A DNA stretch of 64,000 bases, taken from contig JAYMTF010000018.1 of NCBI GenBank assembly GCA_036897485.1, positions 1 through 64,000 on the forward strand, read 5' to 3'. The first letter of the stretch is position 1. Every line of letters starts with the position of its first letter. Below, in pieces: positions 23,693 to 36,100 of this stretch. The notes beneath the pieces are model-generated. The model made no database searches, had not been told where the DNA came from, and was given only the letters and a program-made list of their open reading frames with translations. The position numbers and the translations under genes were made by a program. The stretch is from Pelargonium nanum. Lineage: Eukaryota > Streptophyta > Magnoliopsida > Geraniales > Geraniaceae.

Positions 23693-26600
23693 CTAATCTT
23701 CGACGTTCGAGACTTTTTGCTTCTTCCATCTATAGGCAGCTTCCAAGATCTTGAGATTCGTCGTCTGGTTTTCTTCGGGGAATAGGTAGTCAATGTACTC
23801 CTCGTATCTGTAAACATAAGTGTCATTAGCATTCTCCATGAAGCCAGATATATGAATAGAGAATTGACATCACATTAGTTCCATAAGAAGCTTCACTTCT
23901 TTGGTCATATGAACAAGTAAGCTATACACATGATATTATAAGAGTGAGACCTCAAAAGGGCTTTCACAAAAACTAGAGCTGGCAATTTGGACCCAAACCC
24001 ACAGGGACCAAAACCCGACCCAAAGGGACCAAAACCCGACCCACAGTGTTGCCGGTTCGAGTCACATAAAACAGACCCGATTATTTTTTGGGTTGGGCAA
24101 GCAAGCCCCAGACAAGCCAACACCTCTTGCGGGTTGGGCATTTTCAACCAGGAACCTGAATTGCCAGCTCTAATAGATATCAAGCCCATTTAAACCAGTT
24201 TTAAGAACAGAAGACCCGAGCTTAGTAAATCTAACAGTACCTAACAGGCTCAAATTTTAGGATTCAGAATACTGCTAAAACTGCATAACTTGGTGCATTT
24301 TGATGAAAGGTGTGAGAATTAAAATCTAAGAAAAATAATGTTAAAAGCAAGTTGATTACGTACCCAGCTGAACCATCCTCTGTAACAACTTGTCGCCTCT
24401 TCTTCAGTTTCTTTGGCAGCTTAGACTGGACTATGCTAACATCACCAAGCTCTCCAAAAGAACTCTCCATGTTCAACCATTCCTCTAACAACATGGCTCT
24501 TTCCTCTTTCAGTTCAGGTGCCGATGTTCTAAAGTAGTTAAATGCTTTCTCAAAAACACCTGGTGGAAAAAATAAATACATACATGTAAGACTAATGTTC
24601 TTCTGATGGCAATTGTTGATAAAATTAGATTTCAAGATGTAAAGAACAATGATAACAAAAATGGCTAGACAGCTTACTTCTAGTCTTTTCAATGCATTGC
24701 TTCTTTAATGCACATCGATATTCCTCAGCATCCTCTTCTGGTAACTCTGAAACCCTGTCATCCTCTTCCATTGCAGTAGCCTCAAACTTTGCATAACTGA
24801 TCCACACTTTCAAATGTTTTGTGCGGTCTAGAAGTCTTTCATATAACTCTCTTGTTCTCCCGAACTCCCCTTCTGATATCTCAAAGTCAATGTATGCCTG
24901 TTATCATACAGGTTAATATGTTACAACCAGTCCCAATATTAATCAAAAGAAAACTTATATAAAGCAACTAATATTAGAGAAGAAAAAAAATAAAGACATC
25001 AAGTTGCAACCCTAGCCATAGAAATTGCAGGTTATCGGTATGTTTGAGTTCAGAGCAGGGGCGGATCCAGAATTTTATACCAGTGGGGGCACAATATTAT
25101 ATAATAATATAATAACAAAAATATAAAAAAAATTACCAAAAATTGATTTAAAATTTCATACTTAAAAAAAAACAAATACAACGGAAAAAATTAAAATTAT
25201 TTTGCATTTGACATGTTCTTGTCTTCGTATTTTAGAAATGTTGCAATGTCGTATCAACGTCAATCTCGTTATATATATCATTTATCTGTTATTTGCTCAT
25301 CATATTATTTATAATTTTCATGTGTTGTTCATGTATGTAACGTTAAAATTAAATTTACAAGTAAACAAAAAAATATATAATATATTTTTTTAAGGTGCCA
25401 AAATATGTTATTTTGTTGTCATTGCACTAGTTTGTGTTTTGATACAAATAAAAAATTGTTTTAATTTCAAACATCATTTAATAAAATTAGAGTATTAAAA
25501 ATAATATTAAGAAATAGAACACATTTATCTTCCACCAACAATTTATATTTGATTCTAATTTGGGAAGGATATTAACATTTGTCTTAAATATATAATACTT
25601 AATTTTGAATCTCTAACCAAGTTATTTGTAACATTTGTCAGTACAAAGAAATTCAAATGGGGCCCACACCTTACTATTTCACATCTCAGCATTATTTTGT
25701 GGGGTGGGGTCACTTCAAATTTAAGTGGGGGCACCTTCCCATTTTTGTCCTCTGTGTGTTGACAAATTTACCATCACTGCCATAATTTTATACCAATATG
25801 TGGGGTTCAGTGGGGTCACGTGCTCACAGTGAGCTACACGTGGCTCCGCCCCTGGTTCAGAGAGATGGGGATTGGGTGACAGCAATATGGAGAAAGGTCA
25901 AGATGGCTTAGCATGACTCAAAACAGAATGCATATGCAAAACTGAAGAGATACTCCAAGGTAAGTAAGAAGGTTCAGGCTTTTAGTGCAAAAATCTGAGA
26001 CAAATGTCAACTTTCTTAGAAAAGTAATCAAGTTCATTCACTATATAATTGGCTAGCTGGCAAGATTGATGGAATGCAATCTTCATTTGCAAAGCTAACA
26101 GCTAAATTGAGTATGATGAATGAAATGAAACCTATAATAAATGAGAAATATATAAACCAACTAGTTACTGATTTATTAGAGACGCAGCAAAGATTCCATC
26201 ATAAAAAAGGCCACTGCAGGATTACCTTCTGTCATTGACAAGTAATGTTGACAGAAACGAGCATCAAAATAAATAAAATAATGGATTGGCTGGCATTGCG
26301 AAGTGTGTCAAGGGTAAAGCCAACAAATAAATTTTATGATCAACTAAATAGGGGATCCAAAAAGGTTACCTTCCACAACACCTCAGGCATGTCTAATGCA
26401 GGCTGAGCGATTGCGAGCTCAAAAATAGATCTTGCTCGTTCAGTTTCACACAAAGATCTCTCGAGCTCAGCATATTTGCTCCATGCATAGCAATTTTCTG
26501 GAGACCACTCCAAATACTTCTCATACAACTTCCGGCATCTATCCATATTACCAAGTTGTAGTTCAATTTCAATGTACTTCTTAAATATCTGTATAACAAA

Positions 26601-29154
26601 AATAGTTAGAACAGCTTATACATAATGAATTTAATACATCAATCAATTTTTTAGTGCTAACTCAAATGTTACCTTATCTTTAGGAGCTTTCCCAATGGCA
26701 TTACCTAAAATTTGACGCGCACCCTTAAGATTTAACTGCCTAATTTCAAATTGAGCAGCCAAGAGCCAAACTTTTGCAAATGAAAATTTATCGTGAGGAA
26801 TTAGCTTCAGACACTCCCTGAAAAGAATACAAGATAATTGAATTGATCGTGGAAAGTTAAGATCTACTAAGTACTAACTACAAACAATCACAACTCATTA
26901 CACTATCACCTCATCAGAGTTTTCTAATAAACTAAAGTATTTGAGAACCAAGAACTATTATGCATTAAGCATTAGTATTGGAAACATGCAAATATATACT
27001 TCATTGTTTTCTTGTTTTGCTACAAAATTCATAAAGGAAAATGTAAAGTTTTGTATTTGAAGGTTCAACTTTTTACATCATTTTTACCTAAATTTAGGGT
27101 TATTTTTCTCTCTCCTTTGATTTGTAGACCATCACAACCCGTTTTCTTTAGTTTATACTTACTGTTCTCTTAGTTGTTCAACAACTTTATTTCTAATCAT
27201 GTTGCATTACACGATTTATTGTCTGATTACGAACAAGGGAGGATAGCAAAACTTGATCACAGCAAAAACAATCCCAAAACAATGCAGAACAAAGATTAAA
27301 CATCAAGAGATCAAATATAAAGCTGCAAGGTGCATCTTCGTATAGGTTCAGTCTCCAGGGAAGGCCTGTCTATAGGGGTCAGATTCACCTACCCACTCCA
27401 CAAAGTTCTACACCAATCCCAAAAATCAAAAGCAAAAAACACATCAAATATTAATAAATAATAATACTGCAGAAATTATGACATTTCAAAACGAGTCTAT
27501 TCCAAACTCATCTCCATGATTTAGGAGAATCTGATCATTATACATATTCTTATCCAATTAGGAAAATATAACAGACTAAAATGAAGGTCTCATACTCTGA
27601 TTTAAGGATATTCTTCTAGTTCGTAAAGAGTGATGCATATAGAGATTGAGGCACTACATTTTTATATATGGCTCAAGTTTATCTTCCAAATATTGATCAA
27701 ATATTTCCACCAACAAATGCAAGCTCCAGTTCATTTGAGTTAAGACAAATAATGCATGTAGCTAAGGAAATTTTATTGGTGAAAAGTTTATCTTCCATAT
27801 ATTGATTAAATATTTCCACCAACAAATGCAAACATACCTATACACGTCCCGAGTTCGCTCCATGTCTCCTGCATCAAGCTCTTCGTATAGAGCATAATTA
27901 ATCCTGAATTACAAACAAACAAAAAGTTACAGTTAATAAAGCAACCCTAGTTGTGTAAGACACTGATTTCTGATTAAACTGCCACTTAGCTACTAACCAT
28001 AGGTAGATATAACGCTGCCAGTAGCGTTTCTCCTCGGCCGGTGGTACATTAGCAATAGCTCGTTCATAAACCTCCCGGATCCTCCCCTTGTTCCCCACAC
28101 TCTCTTCCAACCGGATATAATCGAACCACGAATCGTAATTCAGTGGGTTCTTCCTAACCTCATCCTCATACTGAAACCTCCTCTTCCCAACAATAGCATC
28201 CTCAATCCCTTCTCTATCCCCATATTGTTTCTCAAATGCCACAAACTTCCTATACAAATCTTCAGCTCTCCCCTTCGGGATATGATCAAGTGCAAACTTG
28301 TAAATGCACCTTGCCCTCTCGGTCTCCTTGCACCTCTCTTCAAATTCAGCAAATGCTACGAACAATAGCTCGGCTTCTTCATCATCAGCCAATTTTTCCA
28401 CAGCCCGCTCGTAAACATTCCTACACCTACCAACTTCCCCATTTTTCATCTCGAATTTCGCATACCGAATCCAAGCTTCGACCTTTGGGTGGCACTGCAC
28501 AAACCTCTCAAAAATCCCTCTAGCCCTCTCCACCTCATTGTACCTAAGCTCGAATTTGATATATGAAAGCCAGCCTTGCTGGTCAGGCATCCACTTCATC
28601 CACCTCTCGAAAATCTGCCTCGCACCGGCCACATTTCCCAGCATCTCCTCCATGTGTATGTACTTGTACCAGAGCTGGTCCACTCTCGGCAACAGCGTAA
28701 CGGCTCGATCCCACACATTTCTGGCGTGATTGATGAACTTGTTCTTCATCTCCACCTCCGCATACTTCAACCACAGGGTGTGGTTCCTATAATCCACCTC
28801 CAGAGCGCGCTCCCAGACGGATCGAGCTCGGTTAAAGTCCTTCTGCGACTCCTCCCACTGCGCGTACTTGATCCACACGCTCACATTCCACCTCACGCGC
28901 CGAATCAAGTCCTCGAACTCCTTCCTCTTCCTCAACCGATAATCGGCGAGCTCGGTTGGATCGGTAATTTTCTGCTTCGGCGGCCGGATCTCGGCCTCCT
29001 GGCGCTCCCTGGCCTCCCGGAGAATCTGCTCGGCGGTGATTTGAACCGGCGCCGGAGTCTTGTTCTTGACCCTGGTTGGTCTGGGAAGCTTGACCTCGGT
29101 GTCTTTGCGGGTGAGGTAGCCTAGGGTTGGGTCTGCGTCTCTACCCGAAGCCAT
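23693..29154 (-). CDS. CLF1: Crooked neck-like pre-mRNA splicing factor
   Basis: A core protein of the NineTeen complex, needed for spliceosome activation. Seven coding exons: 27998-29154, 27838-27903, 26673-26817, 26370-26588, 24678-24897, 24364-24559 and 23693-23807. All have GT-AG borders with matching phases, giving 705 residues, the usual plant length. It is almost entirely HAT (half-a-TPR) repeats, seen as recurring W-x-x-YA-x-x-E and R-A-R-x-x-x-E-R patterns from about residue 90 to 640. A basic stretch [11 protein letters not shown] lies near the C-terminus. The ATG at 29154 begins [20 protein letters not shown], as expected for the family. A hAT-type element sits in the intron between exons 4 and 5, and a smaller TIR repeat in the last intron. 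The open reading frame is undamaged. Product identity is secure; CRNKL1 is the animal name. Confidence 0.95.
23974..24172. mobile_element. short TIR element with TAGAGCTGGCAATT ends in CLF1 last intron
   Basis: A 199-bp element whose ends TAGAGCTGGCAATT and AATTGCCAGCTCTA are nearly perfect inverted repeats. They match the ends of the hAT-type elements at 15114 and 47982. The interior differs: a short tandem array of gggaccaaaacccgaccc. No clear 8-bp duplication flanks this copy. Confidence 0.65.
25056..25854. mobile_element. non-autonomous hAT transposon in CLF1 intron
   Basis: A 799-bp element with ends CAGGGGCGGATCC and GGCTCCGCCCCTG, flanked by a perfect 8-bp duplication gttcagag (25048-25055 and 25855-25862). 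Short CAGGGGC-type ends and 8-bp duplications identify the hAT superfamily. The interior is AT-rich and non-coding, so it depends on a transposase elsewhere. It lies within the intron between CLF1 exons 4 and 5, away from splice sites. Confidence 0.92.
27676..27832. repeat. direct repeat in CLF1 intron 2
   Basis: The phrase gtttatcttcca-atattgat-aaatatttccaccaacaaatgcaa occurs twice, about 110 bp apart (near 27676 and 27786). The second copy abuts the minus-strand donor after exon 2. The rest of this 1-kb intron shows nothing recognisable. Confidence 0.8.
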
Positions 29155-30440
29155 GATTGGGCTCTGAGAAAGTTTCTAGGGTTTTCTTTTTCTCTATAGC
29201 AGCTTGGTTTCAGAATCGGAAAAACCTGTGACTTGTCCTCCGGAACTGAGACGGTGGTCGGAGATCGGAGATCGACTATTCGAGAACAAGAAGAAGAGAC
29301 CTAAACCTAAGCGATAAGCCCCGAGAGTGGTATTTTGGTAGTTTTGGTGCTCTGAATTCATGTACTCTTATATGGGCCTCAAATTCAATTTGGGCTTTTT
29401 ATTTTTCTTTCGACATTGGGCCCAATTATTACCATTTAATTATTCAAAATTAACTAAAATTATATTTTGGGCATTCAATTACTGGATCCTTTCATTTTGG
29501 TACATGAACTAATTTTATGCTAATCAATTATTAAAAATATAACCAAATGTTTCCTGGGGATGACTCAATGGTCAAGACACACGCCTTTCATTGAGAGGTT
29601 GTAGGTTCAATTCCTTGAGTCGGATGGAAAGGAATGGGGTTTTAAAGGGAGAGCTCGCGTATTGTTGAAAATAAACTAGAAAGAGAATTCTTTCAAATAT
29701 TATAAAACGACCAAAATGTCATGACAACAAGTAGTATTAACTTTTAAATTAGTTAGACTATTGTGTTGTTGAAAATAAACTTCAAATTGAATTAATTGTA
29801 TAATCAACGATTATTGAAAAAAACAATGATGTAATATCCCGTCAACGGCTCAACGCTGATAATGTAGTTAATATATTTTGTTTATTTTTTATGACACACC
29901 AACAAACATAACAACAAATTTAATGATATTTAACAATATTGCCTTTAAACTAAAAAGACGTGGCAATTCTTTTTAAAAATATAGAACTTTTATTTTGTTA
30001 ATGAGGTAACCACGTGACGTTTAAATTAATATATGTTATGAAAGAAACAATTTTTTTGAATTGATGGACAAAATTGACGTACGAATCACACTCCCTCAAT
30101 CATACAATTATGTTTTAAACTAACGTCATCAAGACATTTAGTTAACTTAAGCATCACGCGGTCACTTCAACAAAATTTATGCAGAAAATATTGTCACGCA
30201 AGTCTAATGTAACGGTAACAAAGCTAATTAGACCAATCTAAAACAAAATGGTACCATTTGGGGCTAATTTAAAAATAATATGAATTTGAGAATCGAATTG
30301 CAACCAAAAAATAAATAAACTAGGACGAATTCGTAACAAATGAATAGTTGGAATACTAAAATGAAATGTTTTTCCAATAAATAAATAAAGCGAGCCATGA
30401 AGCAACGTCCCTTCCAAGTACCGCCCATACACATTCGCTC
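29155..30440. other. intergenic DNA, CLF1 promoter side
   Basis: The CLF1 leader and promoter occupy about the first 200 bases, on the minus strand. The rest is AT-rich with one SINE-like copy (29547-29695, listed). No gene was supported. Confidence 0.55.
29547..29695 (+). mobile_element. tRNA-derived SINE-like element, second family
   Basis: gatgactcaatggtcaagac resembles a tRNA-type A box. About 40 bases on, ggttcaattcc matches the B-box consensus. The downstream body has no coding capacity. It differs from the SINE family at 1438, 39630 and 55719. A related B-box phrase, gtcgtgggttcaat, occurs near 37929 in another intron. The 3' limit is uncertain. Confidence 0.55.
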
Positions 30441-31197
30441 CAGAGCAATTCCTTTTTTTCACCAACCAGAAATCGCCGTCGGCATCATCTGAAGTTTCTC
30501 TTTTATGCCATTTTCGCAGATCCGAGGTCGCTGATTCCTCTCATTTTCCTGGAAAAAATCTCACATTTGGTCAAAAACCAGGTAAATCAAACTCATTTAC
30601 AAGCACATAGCATTTTTGTTGGTTTTAACTTTTAAGCATGTTTGTCTGCCGAGAAAATGAAGGAAAATAGATAAGAAAATAGCAGATATAGCTTTCTTTT
30701 TGTGAGTGTGTTGTTGGGTTTCATTTTGTTTAGTGGAGAGCTTGATCATTTAAGAGTAAAAATTGGTGCTTTGTTGGGGTTTTAGTTGATTGTTGGCTGG
30801 TTCGGCTTGTTCGGTCTGAAAGTTCTGTACTTTATGGCTTTTTCGTGGAAAACAAACCGAAATCTCCTGATTACAATTGTTTTTTCTAATACAAGGTCCA
30901 GTGTATGTTTAAATTTGTTCTTTATTTTGGAAGTGCTAGAGGTAATGCTGTGAAATTAGGGTTAATGGTTGCTTGATATTGGTGATTGTTTCTGATATGG
31001 TTTCTGTTTTAAGTGATGAATTGTAAGATGAGCAACACACTATACTTTTTTGGTTCGCATATAAATTTCATGCTATACAATTATACAACTTCATAGATTG
31101 CCATTGTTTACTATTTTACTTCAGTGATCGATTCAAACATTTCCCTCCAAAACCCATATCGAGTTACTTTTTTTTTTTTCTCTCTTTATAGCCAAGA

Positions 31198-34141
31198 ATG
31201 GTGAGGAATGCTGATTTAGGGGTTGATCCGAGTGTCCCCAAGCTGATAGAGTTTCTTAGGACTGCTTTTCATCCTCGGCATTTTGATGATGTGGAGGAGG
31301 TTTTGATAGCGAGAGAGAAGAAATGGAAGGTTGAGATAGGAAAACTGAAGGAAGAGAATGAGACACTGAGATTAGATAAGGTTGTTGTTGAGACTGAACT
31401 GAACAAACTGAAAGATTTGATTGTGAAGGTGGATAATGATAGGACCGCTATTCGGGAGAGCAAGAAAAATGTGAATGTTGAGGTTACTGACCTTAGGAAA
31501 AAGATAGTTGAACTCGAAAACGAGAAAATTACAGTTGAAGCTGCAGCTGTTGGGTGGAAGAGAAGATTTGAGGATTTGGAGGCGCGAATTTCACTGTTGG
31601 AGAATGATGCAAATCTGCTGATGGGATTGGAGCCTCCAGTTTCGAAGAACGTCAAAGTGGGTTTGGGTGGCACAATTCCTGAAAGCAGTAATGCCAATTT
31701 CGATAGTGTGAAAGTAGAAGCAGATGTGTCCGACAAAAACACGTGTGAAGTTGGAGCCCCCCCACATCATTCGCCCACAGCAGAAAATGGTAATTCACAT
31801 GGTGCAGGTATTGGCAATTTTGTTTTTTTATTTTAATGTTTTATTGAAGTGAAATAAAATCAAATATGGTATAGCACGATCTTGTAGAATTGGAATAAAT
31901 CACCACATAATGATAAGTTATTCCCAGACGGAAACTATCTTGAACGTTTCAAAGAGTTGTTTGTTCTATTTCCAAATATGCTGTTTACGTTTATTTTTGT
32001 TCCTTTATATTCAAACTGATGCAAGTTATTATTTTCACGAATAACTATCTCAAGGTTTTAGTTGTCGGTTACATTGCCGCAATGGAAAATCCAGAGATTG
32101 TCTCTATGCACTGAATTTCTGTTTGATGCCTCCTGTTAAGCCTTATTTATTTATTTATCAAGCTTTTCGAGGAAGTATGGGAGACAGGTGGAAATTCAGG
32201 CTAGGATGTGTAAGTGAATTCTTGAGAGATAAAAGTTCATACATCCTTTACTCAGCATCTTAAGACACGTATAGGAGCTTCTTATTTAATTTAACTATTG
32301 TGGTGAAAGCCTAGTCCTAGCTGTACGTGCAAAACCGGTTTTCACTGTCAGTAACATTTGTTGCAATACCTAGCAATAGGGGAAAAGAGGGGCTACTTGA
32401 AATGTTAACCTAATATAATAATGAATTTACGAGTAGATTTGATTTTGTCACTCAATGTTAGTTCATTGTCTCAATAAGAGGATGGACTATTAGTGGCAAT
32501 ATCTGTTTCATTTCAAGGAGACAGTGAAGATAAAACAGCATAAGCTTATTGATGTTTAAGTTGGAAAAACCGTAAACATATTTACAGTTTCTATATCTTT
32601 CATTTCAGGTAGCAGGGAACATCCAAATTCTGTTGTTGTTGTTGACATCAGTGATAGTGATGATGATTCCAACGTTTTGCCTCAAAACATGACTTCCGTA
32701 AAATCTCCAGAAATCTCTCATTCAAATCGGATGGATGCGAAGAACTTGAGCTTCACACTACAAAGAAAACAAGATCCACAGATTGAGATTAGTTGTACTT
32801 ATGGTAATACTCAATCCAGTAAACGCAAGCGTCTTCACGAGCGGGGATCAGATGAAGAGCAAATGGCAGCAGAAAGAACCTCCCGAAGTTATAGGATTCC
32901 GTTTGTTTTGTCTGATATTGATACGGAGTCTGATCAGTCTGTTAATGAGTTAAAATCTGATTGCAAAAAAGTTAGGAATTGGAATGATCAAATAGAAATG
33001 GAATTAGCTATCCTTAAAGACCCTGAACTTTGCATGGATGCTGTTTGTGCTCTCTATAGACAAGAACTCGAGCCCAACGGTTTGACTCCTTCAAAGCGCC
33101 GAGGATTTGTCACGTCAGATGCACTCAGGTATGAGTGTATGACTAAACAAGGAATCCCCATACTTAATCTTTTATTCTACTATTTTTCAATACAAGTCTT
33201 GTTGATGCATCGTAGAAGAATATTAGAAAGTTTCGTTTTAGTTTTCTTTACGTAATGAAAGCACTCACATATAACAGTACCACTGCAAGAAATCTTAAAA
33301 TTTTCTATTATACTTGAGGGTAGAGTTCAGACTAGCACTTGCTCATATAATGTTGTTGTTCGTGATGTTGCATCGTTTTAATCCTTAAATTTCAGCAAAA
33401 AAAAAAAAAAAAAATTTGATAGTTGCAATTCGTGTTTGTAACTAGAAGTGCATATCATGTTAAACACTCATGATTCCACTGGTTAAATCGTATGTTACCG
33501 ATTTGAAGTACTCTATAGTAATCATGTCTTGTACACAGTTTTAGATGCATTTTGAGACACTATGTTGAGTATAGCTAGCAGTTCGGAACTCAACACATGA
33601 CACGAACAGGACACGTAATAAGCATAATTTTGTATTTGTGTCGTGATCGTGCTGGAGTACTCAACACCTTTAGTTATCCTGTCGCATTCAAGTTGAGCCC
33701 CAATAACACACGCACGACTAATTCATCGGGTTGTGACACACCCAACACTCACACTCGGGGGTAGTAATTGTTAATCAACCCAAAAGAAACCTTGCTAGTT
33801 AACATACAATTATGTTAAGTTTGTGATATTTAATCGTGTTGCTCGTGTCGTGATCATGTTGATCCATATAGCACACAGTCAACCTTCTACTCGGCATCCT
33901 CTCACAATACACTACGCCTTAACCTCATGCATGACTTTCTGTGCAAATTGGTTTCAGGGGAAGAGAATTGGCCAAGTTTCTCATAGACGGGGATCCACAA
34001 GGTAAGCGGGGGAAATCCATGAACGAGTTAATGTCGCACGACGATAAAGGGATTGAAGATTGCAAGAAGATAGCTTCTAGTCATGAACACTCAGCACAGT
34101 TGTTTAGGATGTACAAGAATCAAGATCCTCTCTTCCCTTAG
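31198..34141 (+). CDS. unnamed plant coiled-coil protein with SIM-like motif, copy 1
   Basis: I do not recognise a named family. Three coding exons: 31198-31807, 32609-33128 and 33958-34141, giving 437 residues. A leader intron runs 30582-31191 and ends 6 bases before the ATG. The order is: a conserved head (DPSVPKLIEFLRTAFHPRHF); coiled coil at about residues 40-155; an acidic SUMO-interacting-like motif VVVVDISDSDDD at about 212-223; a basic KRKR cluster that could be a nuclear signal; and a conserved C-terminal domain with LCMDAVCALYRQ and GRELAKFLIDGDPQGK, ending in DPLFP. A nuclear, SUMO-related role is inference only. The gene 5 kb downstream is a full tandem duplicate. Relative to it, this copy has about 27 extra residues (SDIDTESDQSVNELKS region). 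Confidence 0.85.
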
Positions 34142-35330
34142 TATGGCTCAGTTGCTATTGTTGTGAGCAAATATCATGGTATATTATGTACTTTTGTTAA
34201 TTTAATAGTGAGTACAATTGTAAGATGGGTCTTAACTTGATTTGAGCTGCTAATCTTTGTAATGAACCATTTTGGCACTTTCATTTTGAGAAAAGGAAAT
34301 GATATGTCACTGTTGTGGATGCGTTCTTGTTTTGTTTGTGATTGAATTTTCTTTGGACATGGTACCTTTTATCAACGCAGTCACGTTAAAATTTGATAAA
34401 GAGAGATTTGCCGATTTTGTTTTGGGCTTGAATGAGAATAAATTTGAGCGTGGTGTGTCTCGTGCTCCTCATGAGCATGCTCAAAATGATTTCAACACAT
34501 TTAAATTTTTGCATCACTCAATCACAAAAAAAAAAGACTTCTTACTGATAGATCATATTACAATATCTCTACTATAAGTACCGAATTTTATGTCAACACA
34601 AAATCAACTCATTAACAAGTGGTTGTAAAATGTTATAAAAATATTCCTAAGAAACGTTATAAAAATATTCTGATATGTATTAAGACATTAATACATTTTT
34701 ACAAGAAAATTCAGTCATGTCAAGTCAACGCAACCAACAATAGAGTAGATTGTGTAGTTCTACCAGCGGACATTAAATATGTCATTTTTTAAACTCACCA
34801 TGATTTGTAACTCTTGCCCGTCAACAAGGAGATTGTGGAGCTTTATTGGCGGACATTAAATATATCATTTTTAAAGCTCAATATAAAAAAAATGTAACTC
34901 TTGGCCATCAGTTAGCCAATATAGCTGGATATGATACCTGATCCAATATATATATAGAGAGAGCAAAAAAAAAGACTATCAGCCATGATTTATTGGCTGA
35001 GAGTCTCAACCAATAAATCATGGTCAATTAGGTGATGTCACGTCAGCTATTTACACTCATACCTGCCCCCAATGATTTTTTGGGCGCGGAGCGCCCCGTC
35101 CGGATTCGTTTTCTTTGTCTTTTGGCTGAGATTCCTGATACTCATACAACAGAGCGTTCTGCACCTAAAAATTCATTAAAGCGGTAATGTGTTAATTAAA
35201 GAGGTGATGTCAACTCATTGACCATGATTTATTGGCTTTGAATCTACCAATAAACTATGGCTGATAATATATATATTTTTTCTCTATATATATTTCTTCT
35301 GACTAATAATTTTAAAAAAGGAGAGAGTCA
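34142..35330. other. spacer between the tandem pair
   Basis: The first 170 bases are the 3' flank of copy 1 and match the 3' flank of copy 2 (shared ttatgtactttt and tttggcact-tcattttga). A MITE occupies 34948-35291. A short frame at 34299-34577 has no support. Nothing else was seen. Confidence 0.55.
34948..35291. mobile_element. MITE with long nested inverted repeats
   Basis: The two ends are inverted copies about 90 bases long. The left end has tatatatagaga, then TATCAGCCATGATTTATTGG, then ccaataaatcatggtcaat and gatgtca. The reverse complement of the right end repeats these in order. Each arm also contains its own hairpin (attattgg against ccaataaat). Exact ends and target duplication are blurred by flanking TA runs. 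It has no coding capacity and lies between the two tandem genes. Confidence 0.75.
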
Positions 35331-36100
35331 AAAAGCAACGTCTCTCGGGATCGCCCAGACATTTTCAATTCATGACCATTCACCGAAACAATTCATTCTG
35401 ATCACCCACCAAAATTTGTCTTCGCCCACTGAAATTTATCTTCTATGCCATTTCGGACTCAGCTCACTGATCCTCTCATTTTCCAAGAACTAGGTAAAAT
35501 AAGCTCCTTTACAGGCACATACTATCAAATTTGTTCAGATATTGTTTGTTGTTTGGTTGGTATGGGGCTGTTTGGCTGCCGAGAAAATGGAGGAAAATAA
35601 ATAAGGGAATTTCAGAATTAGGGTTTTTTTGTGATCTTGTGTGTGCTGTTCTGTTGGGTTTAATTTTGCTAAAGTCTTGAGCTTTACTCAATTTGAGTAA
35701 AATAAATAAATTGGTGCTTTGTTGGGGGGTTTTAGGTTATAAGTGGTAGGGTCTAGGTCTCAAAGTTTTGTGCTTTTCCAGTATTTTCTTGGAAAACAAA
35801 CGGAGCAGTGAGTGATTGCAAGTGGAAAATTTAAATTTCCTCTTTTTTTTAATACAAGGTCCATTGTCTGTTTGAGATTGTTCTTTATTTTGTGAAGTGC
35901 TGTTAGTGATGCAGTGAAATTAGGGTTAATGGGTTTTTTGATATTGCTGGTTGTTTCTGATGTGATCACTGTTGAAAGTGAGGAATGTTACATAAGCAAC
36001 ATCATTACTTTTTTCGCTCGTAAATTTTCATGCTATACAACTTCGTAGAATAGAATGCCATTGAGTTTCGTTTGCGTATAAATGTCGATGATCAGACTGA

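Noticed and set aside
28236-29124. Plus-strand frames opposite CLF1 exon 1
   Set aside because: Antisense shadows of a strongly conserved splicing-factor exon.
34299-34577. 92-codon frame after the first SIM-type gene
   Set aside because: It overlaps the duplicated 3' flank, is not preserved in the second copy, and shows no splice or family support.
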